Below, piece after piece: positions 1 through 6,648 of a stretch of DNA of 64,000 nt. This stretch comes from Mangrovimonas sp. TPBH4 (GTDB lineage: Bacteria; Bacteroidota; Bacteroidia; Flavobacteriales; Flavobacteriaceae): assembly GCF_001280505.1 (NCBI RefSeq), contig NZ_LBIO01000065.1:1-64000 (forward strand), written 5' to 3'. A model generated the notes under the pieces. That model was not told the DNA's origin and searched no databases. It worked only from the letters and a program-made list of their open reading frames with translations. The position numbers and the translations under genes were made by a program. The first letter of the stretch is position 1. The number at the start of each line of letters is the position of its first letter.

Positions 1-18
1 AATTTAAATCAAGGATTT

Positions 19-1737
19 ATGGCACTAAAAAGATATAAACCTAAGTTTTTGGAAATCGAACCTATCTTAGATAAAAAGAGCGTCCAGCTAACAAATAATC
101 TTTCATTCAAGTATCAGGATAGCTATGGTAAAGAACAGATACAAACATTAACTGAATTCAAGGAGGAAAACAAAAGTTATTTCGACAAAAAAATATCCCT
201 GAGTAAACATGAACTGGATAAAAAGTCGAAATTAATCAAGGATAAAAAGAAAAATTATTTATTTTTTCAATCACCTGAAAGTGTGGTTTGGGATGAATTC
301 CAAACCGCTATTCGAAATCAAAAAAATCGAAATACGTGCTCTGCATTTGCTATGGTCGCCGCTATAGAGTCTCGCTATATGAGGGATTATGGGCTGAATC
401 TTGATTTATCCGAGCAATTTTTCTGGCATTGTTATAAATCCACAGGGTTATCATTTCCAAAATACTACCAATATGAGAATCAATCGTCATTTTGGGGAGG
501 GGGAAATTCCCAGGGAATAAGTCAAGCTGTTAACTTTGCAATTCCCTTAGAAAGTGATTGCCCATATTTAAACAAAACGGAAATGGCAATTATTCGTGAC
601 CAGATCCCAGAAGCAGGACAGTTAAATTGGAAAAGTGCCCCTACAGAAAATACAGTAACTCAAGAAGAGATAGATGCCTTTGAGTACTCCACTTTATATA
701 TTTCTAATGACGCTAGACAAAAGGCAAAATATGGAGTTCAATCTTATCTCCTTTTTGGGGCGGAAACTGTATCGAATTCAACAAACCTTGAATGGCTTAT
801 CGCATGGGGATATGAAGTGATTGTTGACGCAAATCTCAAATGGAAAACAAATCCTATTAGTGGGATAAGAGAATTTGATCCTAATTCAGATGGAGGTTGG
901 CACGTTTTCCTTGTGGTAGGATACGATCGAGTAGACAAAGTTTTTTATGTAAAAAATTCTTGGGGAGAAGGTGGTTTAATTCGAGTAACTTATGAATTTG
1001 CTGAAAATTGTTTTAATTGCGGTTCAGTTGTTACAGCAGTTACAGATCCGGAAAAACCAACATTAAAAACCAGAGCAATTGGATTTTGGCATATGAACCA
1101 TGATGGTTGGAAAGGAAAACTTGTAATCCGACGTTTTACAAATGAAAACAACGATATTACAAGGTTAGGTCATTACCACACATCTGATGGGTTAATTAAA
1201 GCTATTAACGGAAAGTTTATTCATGCCGGACAAGGGATTCAATTTTCACTAACAGAAAATAAGGACACTAATCCGACAATTCAGCAAGGTCAGAAATTTA
1301 CTATGGATATTTATAGTTGGGATATTAAACAGGCCGCTGGGAATACCACTTGGAATAATATACCTTATGGATCCTACATGAATCGCTCAACATTTCATAG
1401 TGCTTATGGAAAAGATTTCGATCCACTAAAGTGGAAAGGAAATTGGTTAATGAATCATGATGGTTGGAAGGGTTCGTTAAACATTTCAGAAGTAAAAAAA
1501 ATACCACTTTTCGGCTGGATAGTCTTTGGTGAATATACAACATCGGAAGGAAGCCAAAAGCCTATATTAGGTTTTCTTAATAGTTCCCATTCTCATGTTT
1601 TCCGTTTTACTATTAATTTTTCAGAAGAAAACAACCAATCATTCATTATCCATTTTCATAATTGGAGCTCTGATTTAGCAAGCGGATATACCTTTTGGAA
1701 CGGTAAACGATTTGGAGCTGTTATGTTCAAAAAATAA
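19..1737 (+). CDS. Papain-like (C1 family) cysteine peptidase with two C-terminal beta repeats
   Basis: A 572-residue protein with a papain-type catalytic core. The motifs seen are Gln101 (oxyanion hole) and Cys107 in QKNRNTCSAFA, His295 in GGWHVFLVVGYD and Asn313 in VKNSWGEGG. There is no signal peptide; a lysine-rich N-terminus of about 80 residues precedes the core and could be a pro-region. After the core, two copies of a roughly 100-residue repeat each begin with MNHDGWKG (near residues 359 and 478) and look beta-rich and binding-type. The gene lies at the edge of an integrative element, convergent with the primase-helicase operon, so it is probably cargo. Substrate is unknown. The peptidase fold is well supported; the biological role is not. 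Confidence 0.8.
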   Translation: MALKRYKPKFLEIEPILDKKSVQLTNNLSFKYQDSYGKEQIQTLTEFKEENKSYFDKKISLSKHELDKKSKLIKDKKKNYLFFQSPESVVWDEFQTAIRNQKNRNTCSAFAMVAAIESRYMRDYGLNLDLSEQFFWHCYKSTGLSFPKYYQYENQSSFWGGGNSQGISQAVNFAIPLESDCPYLNKTEMAIIRDQIPEAGQLNWKSAPTENTVTQEEIDAFEYSTLYISNDARQKAKYGVQSYLLFGAETVSNSTNLEWLIAWGYEVIVDANLKWKTNPISGIREFDPNSDGGWHVFLVVGYDRVDKVFYVKNSWGEGGLIRVTYEFAENCFNCGSVVTAVTDPEKPTLKTRAIGFWHMNHDGWKGKLVIRRFTNENNDITRLGHYHTSDGLIKAINGKFIHAGQGIQFSLTENKDTNPTIQQGQKFTMDIYSWDIKQAAGNTTWNNIPYGSYMNRSTFHSAYGKDFDPLKWKGNWLMNHDGWKGSLNISEVKKIPLFGWIVFGEYTTSEGSQKPILGFLNSSHSHVFRFTINFSEENNQSFIIHFHNWSSDLASGYTFWNGKRFGAVMFKK

Positions 1738-1753
1738 TCTACGACCTAGTCAG

Positions 1754-1956
1754 CTGTTGAACTGTTGACATTATAATAAAAACCTAATTACCTAGCAATT
1801 AACACAGACATATGAATCAACAATAAGCCAACAACCATATGGCAAAATCTTAAAGGAAGCCTTCAGTTGTAAAATGTTGTAAGCATGTTGACTTGTAAAA
1901 TGAAATTAGCAAACTATATTTTAATAAGTTAGCTTTACATTCAACAAGTCAACATG
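1754..1956. repeat. Iteron-like cluster of TGTTGA/TCAACA hexamers
   Basis: The 229-base gap between two convergent genes holds six copies of one hexamer. TGTTGA occurs at 1755-1760, 1763-1768 and 1886-1891; its complement TCAACA occurs at 1817-1822, 1941-1946 and 1949-1954. Two of them belong to a perfect 13-base inverted repeat, CATGTTGACTTGT at 1884-1896 and ACAAGTCAACATG at 1944-1956. Such clustering beside a primase-helicase gene suggests an origin of replication. Binding sites for a recombinase or excisionase are an alternative. No function is shown by the sequence alone. Confidence 0.5.
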
Positions 1957-1966
1957 ATGAAACCTT

Positions 1967-3148
1967 TTAAATAAAGTCTTCTTTTTTAAAGGTATAATAC
2001 CGTCCCTTATGCTTGGTTTCTTCAGTAAGATACCCCCCTTTAGGTTGATGAACCAAATGATATTTAGCAAAAGAACCATTCTTGCTAAAGAGGTTAAAAT
2101 TCAGTTTCAGGGCCTCTGCAACCTTAAAAGACGAAACCCGAACATTATGGTCTTTTAACTTCTCGACCAAATCCCCCAAAGAATATTTCAATAGATCGAC
2201 TTCAAATTTGATAAAATCATCTACTAAAATTTCCTTTAATTCCTTATCCAGAGACGTCTTGTTTCCGTGAACAAGATTTAAAAGCGCTTCGGTTTTAATC
2301 TGCTCTTTAGTAAACCACATTCTGGTTTTTCGCTTGTTTTTGATTTTCCTTTTTGACAGAAAAAACAAAAAGTGAGGAATTTCCCTTTTTAAATCGGATA
2401 CCAAATCAGGGTTTTCATTATCATCTTTCAAGCCAGGCACCTTTCGAACCCAATACCGGATCTCATCCTTATCTACCTGAATGAAACTAGTTTCATTATT
2501 AGAGCAAAGAATAAACTTCCCAAAAAAGAAAGACTCTACTTTATCCACTCCTTTTGACTCAGTCTTATAAGTTGCAGCCGTAGACAAATTTTTAATTCGT
2601 TCACTATCCTCTTTCTTATCAAGTAATACTTCATCTACCGCTACTATCAACTTATTAGACCAGTCCGAATTAAATCGACTTCTAAAATCTTCATTTTTAT
2701 TAATGGTCATATTTCCCTGAAATATAAGCTTAAGCCAATTTAAAAAAGTTGTTTTTCCTGTTTTACGCTCTTCGCTAACCAAACATAAAATCGGAAGAAC
2801 TTGACTAGGGTACTTCCATAGTATGGTTAAATAATCCAATCCTATTTCGATTTGTTCTCCAAAAATGTGCTCAAGGAATAATAACGTCTTAGAAAAAGCT
2901 CCTTTTTCCAATTGATACCCTAACCTTTCATACTGATTATAAAAACCATCAATAGATTCCTGATAATCTGTATGTGACGGAATTAAGCAAAATCCATCGT
3001 AACGCTCTATAGTATCTAAATATCCCTTGCCCTCATCTAAGATAATTTCACTTTTCTTCCACCTTAGTAAAGTATTGAGCTTGTCCCCACTATGAAGGGG
3101 GACTTGAGCTCGTTTATAATAATCTGTTCCTATTCTTATGTATGTCAT
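1967..3148 (-). CDS. Phage/plasmid-type primase-helicase ATPase (DUF5906-like)
   Basis: A 393-residue P-loop ATPase of the SF3-like helicase type found in phages, satellites and integrative elements. The Walker A motif is KTGKTTF (GKTT at residues 131-134), the Walker B motif is LIVAVDEV at 167-174, and a sensor-like CSNNE follows. A C-terminal part rich in charged residues resembles a winged-helix DNA-binding region. It is the last gene of a tightly packed operon: its start codon abuts the preceding small gene. It probably unwinds or initiates replication of the excised element. No separate primase domain is clear, so the name is by family resemblance. Confidence 0.75.
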   Translation of the reverse strand: MTYIRIGTDYYKRAQVPLHSGDKLNTLLRWKKSEIILDEGKGYLDTIERYDGFCLIPSHTDYQESIDGFYNQYERLGYQLEKGAFSKTLLFLEHIFGEQIEIGLDYLTILWKYPSQVLPILCLVSEERKTGKTTFLNWLKLIFQGNMTINKNEDFRSRFNSDWSNKLIVAVDEVLLDKKEDSERIKNLSTAATYKTESKGVDKVESFFFGKFILCSNNETSFIQVDKDEIRYWVRKVPGLKDDNENPDLVSDLKREIPHFLFFLSKRKIKNKRKTRMWFTKEQIKTEALLNLVHGNKTSLDKELKEILVDDFIKFEVDLLKYSLGDLVEKLKDHNVRVSSFKVAEALKLNFNLFSKNGSFAKYHLVHQPKGGYLTEETKHKGRYYTFKKEDFI

Positions 3149-3336
3149 TAAAAGCTTTCTTTAAAGAGATTAATCGTTAATTTCCCCAATTTAGGGATGT
3201 CTGTTTTCTGGAATTTATAATACACTAAAAAACCAGTCATTAAAGGATCCTCCCTAAAGGCTTGATTAATTCCATCTAATGTAGCATCTACTACCGAAGC
3301 TCGTATTCTTCTTTTTCTTGGGCAGTTATTTCTCAT
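3148..3336 (-). CDS. Small hypothetical protein of the element operon
   Basis: A 62-residue basic protein (N-terminus MRNNCPRKRRIRASVVD) that I do not recognise. It overlaps the preceding 81-residue gene by 11 bases and touches the start of the primase-helicase gene, so translational coupling is likely. Its position and the spacing support its being real. Function cannot be inferred beyond a likely role in replication or control of the element. Confidence 0.5.
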   Translation of the reverse strand: MRNNCPRKRRIRASVVDATLDGINQAFREDPLMTGFLVYYKFQKTDIPKLGKLTINLFKESF

Positions 3337-3571
3337 TTGCTAATAGTTTTTTGAATGATCTTGTTAATATGCTTTCCAGAGATTCATGACCGATACTATT
3401 TAATTCTTTCTGATAGTCCTGAATCTTCTCCTCCGCTTCTAAACAAGAAATTCTTTTATCTCTTACATCATAAAGAATCTTCATAACCCTTAAATCAACT
3501 CTTCTTACTATTTTATACTTCCGAAGTACGTCATAACAAACATCCTTCAGTGACTTATTAGGAGCGCTCAT
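3326..3571 (-). CDS. Small hypothetical protein of the element operon
   Basis: An 81-residue, largely helical, charged protein with no motif I recognise. It starts one base after the stop of the HTH gene and overlaps the next gene by 11 bases, which places it firmly in the same operon as the primase-helicase. The MSAPNKSLKDVCYDVLRKYKI start is the only methionine that gives this tight packing. Function unknown. Confidence 0.55.
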   Translation of the reverse strand: MSAPNKSLKDVCYDVLRKYKIVRRVDLRVMKILYDVRDKRISCLEAEEKIQDYQKELNSIGHESLESILTRSFKKLLANEK

Positions 3572-3572
3572 A

Positions 3573-3860
3573 TTATATTCTTTTATATTTTAGAGATTTA
3601 ACTTCAGATAAAGCCCCTTCTAAGTCCCTTCTTCTAATAACAACTCTTCTTCCTATTTTCGATGCAGGAATCAAACCCCTTTTAATATAATTGTGGACGG
3701 TAAGCCTAGAAACTCCCAACTCCTTAGAAACTGATTGAATAGACAGCTTTTCATTCGGATCACTTTCTGCCAAACTGGAAAGTTTACGATCAATTATACC
3801 TTCTAACCGATCAAATAATTCTGTTTTTGTTAGCTGTTGCAGCTGAATAACATTTGTCAT
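3573..3860 (-). CDS. Helix-turn-helix excisionase/MerR-like DNA-binding protein
   Basis: A 95-residue protein with a C-terminal winged HTH of the excisionase type (residues about 40-90): LSIQSVSKELGVSRLTVHNYIKRG, then a wing ending RVVIRRRDLEGAL. Such proteins act as recombination directionality factors or small regulators in Bacteroidota integrative elements. It is first in the operon that leads to the primase-helicase. Upstream lie a -7 element (TAGTTTTG, 3894-3887) and palindromes that could be its own operator. Whether it is an excisionase or a regulator cannot be decided here. Confidence 0.7.
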   Translation of the reverse strand: MTNVIQLQQLTKTELFDRLEGIIDRKLSSLAESDPNEKLSIQSVSKELGVSRLTVHNYIKRGLIPASKIGRRVVIRRRDLEGALSEVKSLKYKRI

Positions 3861-3886
3861 ATATACTTTGTTTAATATTACTCCTG

Positions 3887-3945
3887 CAAAACTATCGGGA
3901 TAAAAAAATAAATATGTATTTATAGTACTATATAGTAGTTACTAC
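3887..3945 (-). promoter_or_regulatory. Promoter and operator-like palindromes for the element operon
   Basis: On the minus strand, TAGTTTTG at 3894-3887 fits the Bacteroidota -7 consensus and sits 27 bases upstream of the HTH gene. Farther upstream are TACTATATAGTA (3926-3937, a perfect palindrome) and GTAG-TTA-CTAC (3935-3945), overlapping the 3' end of the neighbouring gene. No clear -33 TTG is visible. The palindromes are reasonable autoregulation sites, but this is inference. Confidence 0.4.
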
Positions 3946-4985
3946 AAAATTTTAAGAAGTTCTTTTTCAGCTATTTCCTTTGCTTTTGGAGGCAAATGAG
4001 AAATAACCTTTTTAATTATTTTCAATCTACTTCGTTTTAATCTTATTTCTTCTGAGTTATCAATCTCATAATGAAATGTTTGAATATTTTTATAATTAGG
4101 TCCGAAAAGCTTACTCAATTCATAAAATGATTTCAAACTAGGGAACTCATTAGTCAACCTTAACTCTTTTGACTTTCTTGTGTAGTAAGCATAGTATGCT
4201 ACACCTCGTGCAGACACCCCCCCTTTATTAGAAGGTCTTGGTTTATCAATATTTTCAATCTCCTTTATCAGAAATGCTAAAAGACTAGCTGAATTATAAA
4301 AACTATTCCACTCCTCTATATACTCATGTGCAGTCTCCAAATCTTCATTGTGTACTGCATCAAAAAAACAATCCAATAGGTACTTGTTCTTATAGTATGG
4401 TTGAGAATTTCTGTCTGGCCCTTTATATTTGTATGTCATAGTCGATTCAATATCAAATGTTAAATACATAGTCAAAAAGGCGCTTTGACAAAAAAAACGA
4501 TCTTTTATGCTATCAAACCAGCTTTCCTCAACATTATCAACTCCCGAATATACACTAAAACCTCCTCCTGTCAGATCTACCATCTCCTCTAAATATAATC
4601 TTTTCAAATAGTCCTTTTTTAGACTTTTAATTAGATAAGGAGATTTTAGGACGGACTCAACATCCCATATTCTCTCCTCTGGGAACCCTAAATTTTCTTC
4701 CATTGAAAACTTTAATAATTGATATAACTCCACAGCAAAATCAAAACTAAGTTCAAGATAATCGGAATAATATAAAGTCACAAAATCCTGTTCATCTACC
4801 CCTTCTTTATTCTGGGAATTTCTTTTGTAGAATTTTTGTGAGTAACATAAAACTCCTAATTGTATCAAGGATTTAATACTATTTTTATCCTCAAAATCTA
4901 CTACTTTTCCTTTTAGGACACCTAAAAATCTGGTTCCCAATTCATCATTAACCGAATAAGGAACATAACTTGGAATAAATTCCAT
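3942..4985 (-). CDS. Hypothetical protein, 347 residues, element cargo
   Basis: A soluble-looking protein with no signal peptide, no membrane segment and no motif I recognise. It is rich in Tyr, Phe, Leu and Lys and ends in a basic helical stretch (EIRLKRSRLKIIKKV). It stands alone between the recombinase and the HTH operon, with a palindromic terminator on its upstream side, so it is probably its own transcription unit. Position in an integrative element makes it a candidate regulatory or defence gene, but nothing in its sequence shows this. Confidence 0.6.
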   Translation of the reverse strand: MEFIPSYVPYSVNDELGTRFLGVLKGKVVDFEDKNSIKSLIQLGVLCYSQKFYKRNSQNKEGVDEQDFVTLYYSDYLELSFDFAVELYQLLKFSMEENLGFPEERIWDVESVLKSPYLIKSLKKDYLKRLYLEEMVDLTGGGFSVYSGVDNVEESWFDSIKDRFFCQSAFLTMYLTFDIESTMTYKYKGPDRNSQPYYKNKYLLDCFFDAVHNEDLETAHEYIEEWNSFYNSASLLAFLIKEIENIDKPRPSNKGGVSARGVAYYAYYTRKSKELRLTNEFPSLKSFYELSKLFGPNYKNIQTFHYEIDNSEEIRLKRSRLKIIKKVISHLPPKAKEIAEKELLKIL

Positions 4986-5035
4986 AAAATTTCTCTTTTA
5001 AATTATACAACCTAACTATATCGAATCAAACATAA

Positions 5036-5061
5036 AAAAATTAGATGTACATCTAATTTTT
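5036..5061 (-). terminator. Perfect palindromic terminator downstream of the recombinase
   Basis: The 26 bases from 5036 to 5061 are a perfect palindrome: an A5 tract, TTAGATGTACATCTAA, then a T5 tract. As RNA it forms an 11-bp stem with a GUAC loop and a U tract on either strand. It lies 69 bases downstream of the recombinase stop and probably ends that transcript. A dimeric DNA-binding site is the alternative. Confidence 0.55.
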
Positions 5062-5129
5062 ACAAGCATTAGAAACAACTATTAGTCAGCGGATTCTCCA
5101 TCCCATTTTTTACTAGAATTTTTATTTAC

Positions 5130-6388
5130 CTATATCTTAACTTTTTTACTCCAAACATCCATCATAAACTCTTTCTTATCATCTTCATTTGGCTTATAAT
5201 ATTTATTAAAAACCTCCAAACTCTTATGCCCTGTAAACTCCATAATAACCTTATCTGGTATTTTTTTGTTTTTCATTATGGTTATAAAGCTCCTTCTGGC
5301 TGTATGAGATGAGATCCTATCATAAAATGGAATTGGGGTCTCTATAACCTTATTACCAATTTTGGTAACCTTTTTGATATTGTGCTTATACTTAAGTTCC
5401 TTAAATACCTCCTTAATGTATTTATTGAACTTTTGTGTAGAAATAATAGGGAGTTTATAATTATACTTTTCTAATATCTCCAAAGAGAAATCATTAAGAG
5501 GTATTTTTAAATACTTATCATTATTCTTTTTATCTACCACCTTAATACAGCCATCCTCTATATCATTTTTAGTAACCTTCGAATAGTTACTAATTCGCAT
5601 TCCAGTTGAACATCCAAAAACAAAGATATCTCTAACGCGTTCAAGTTTCTTTTTTTCGCTTAGATCATGCTCATAAATCGCTTTGACCTGCTCAAAAGTT
5701 AAAGCCACTTCATCTGTAGCCTGAGCTTTTGGAGATTTGAATTTTTTAAATTCAGCATTATAAGTGTGATTGTTTTCCAAAGCCCAATTCAAAAAGGTTT
5801 TTAGTAATCCTACATTACGTCTTAAGGTATTAGAAGAGTGCTTCTTCACCGTAACACAATAGTTTATGTAATCATTATAAAACTCACTATTGATCTTATT
5901 AAAATGTAAACTTTTCTTTGTGTGCTGCTGAAAATCCTTAAGAATTGTCTCGTGATATTCATATCGTTTGATGGTAGATGCTGAATTGGCTGTATCTGTG
6001 TGGTTATTTCTTTTCGACTCTAAAAAACGTTGATATATCATAAAAAAATTGTTGGACACTGCTTCAACACGTTTGAACTCTTTGTCAAATTCCTTTCGAG
6101 TTGTCTCAATATCCAATTCCTCATTTATATTCTTGTATCTATTGACCAATTCTGCAAAGAACACATCATACCTATCAACCTGCCTTTTGATTGATCTATG
6201 CTGTTCGGAATTTCCTCCCTACCTTTTAAATTATTTGGTTGTCTGTTTTCAAAATCCCACTCTGAAGGTAATATGCTTTCACCAGTGGAATACACAAATT
6301 TTTTTCGTTCAGTTTTAAAGTAGGCAGAAAAGACAATTAAAGTAGGTTTAGTGTCCTTTGGTTTTCTAAGATTAAAGGTTCCTTTCAT
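5130..6388 (-). pseudogene. int: Tyrosine recombinase/integrase interrupted by a one-base frameshift
   Basis: Two overlapping reading frames together make one integrase of about 419 residues. The first (6388 to 6125) carries the arm-type DNA-binding N-terminus (FNLRKPKDTKPTLIVF, FVYSTGESILPSEWDF). The second (in frame down to 5130) carries the SAM-like core-binding domain and the catalytic domain with Arg in TGMRISN, HTARRSF, GHKS and the Tyr in NKYYKP. The second frame has a stop at 6221-6219, so the shift lies between about 6205 and 6218. Restoring one C near 6206 would give a continuous IPEQHRSIK reading typical of the family. There is no homopolymer there. It may be a true inactivating deletion or a sequencing error. 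Confidence 0.8.
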
Positions 6389-6397
6389 AGTTTTCGA

Positions 6398-6476
6398 GTT
6401 GACAGTATCGTTGACAGTAAAGGTATATTTAAAAGGTTTTTCGAACCAAATCTAAGTAAATAAAATATTACACAAA
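6398..6476 (-). promoter_or_regulatory. Recombinase promoter with GTTGACAGTA direct repeats
   Basis: GTTGACAGTA occurs twice, at 6398-6407 and 6410-6419, spaced 12 bases apart just upstream of the recombinase start codon. On the minus strand TAGATTTG (6455-6448) is a -7 element and TTG (6476-6474) lies 18 bases upstream, so a promoter is likely. The repeats would fall in the 5' leader. Their GTTGACA core also occurs at 1764-1770 in the iteron region, so they may be arm-type sites for the recombinase or excisionase. Confidence 0.5.
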
Positions 6477-6535
6477 CTCTCAAACCCATTGATTTTACTA
6501 CACTTTTGTAAATTGGAGTAAAATAAGTTCAATAA

Positions 6536-6549
6536 CCTCTTTCTCCGCA
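6536..6549 (+). other. Putative attachment site, tRNA-Ser 3'-end remnant
   Basis: CCTCTTTCTCCGCA resembles the 3' terminus of bacterial tRNA-Ser genes and is followed at once by a strong terminator, as a tRNA gene would be, yet no tRNA body lies upstream. That is what remains at the distal side when an element integrates into a tRNA 3' end. The intact tRNA would then lie to the left, outside the window, with the same bases at its end. The integrase gene is adjacent, as expected. The match is short, so this is a hypothesis. Confidence 0.4.
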
Positions 6550-6550
6550 G

Positions 6551-6583
6551 AAAGCCTTGCATTAAATGCAAGGCTTTTTTTTT
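6551..6583 (+). terminator. Strong intrinsic terminator
   Basis: AAAGCCTTGCAT (6551-6562) pairs perfectly with ATGCAAGGCTTT (6566-6577) around a 3-base loop and runs into nine T residues. No gene on the plus strand lies immediately upstream. It fits the terminator of a tRNA gene displaced by element integration. Confidence 0.8.
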
Positions 6584-6648
6584 ACAACTCCCTTATATGT
6601 TACTGCTCATCTTTTCTATACTCGCTGATTAAATCCTTTTTCCTGAAT

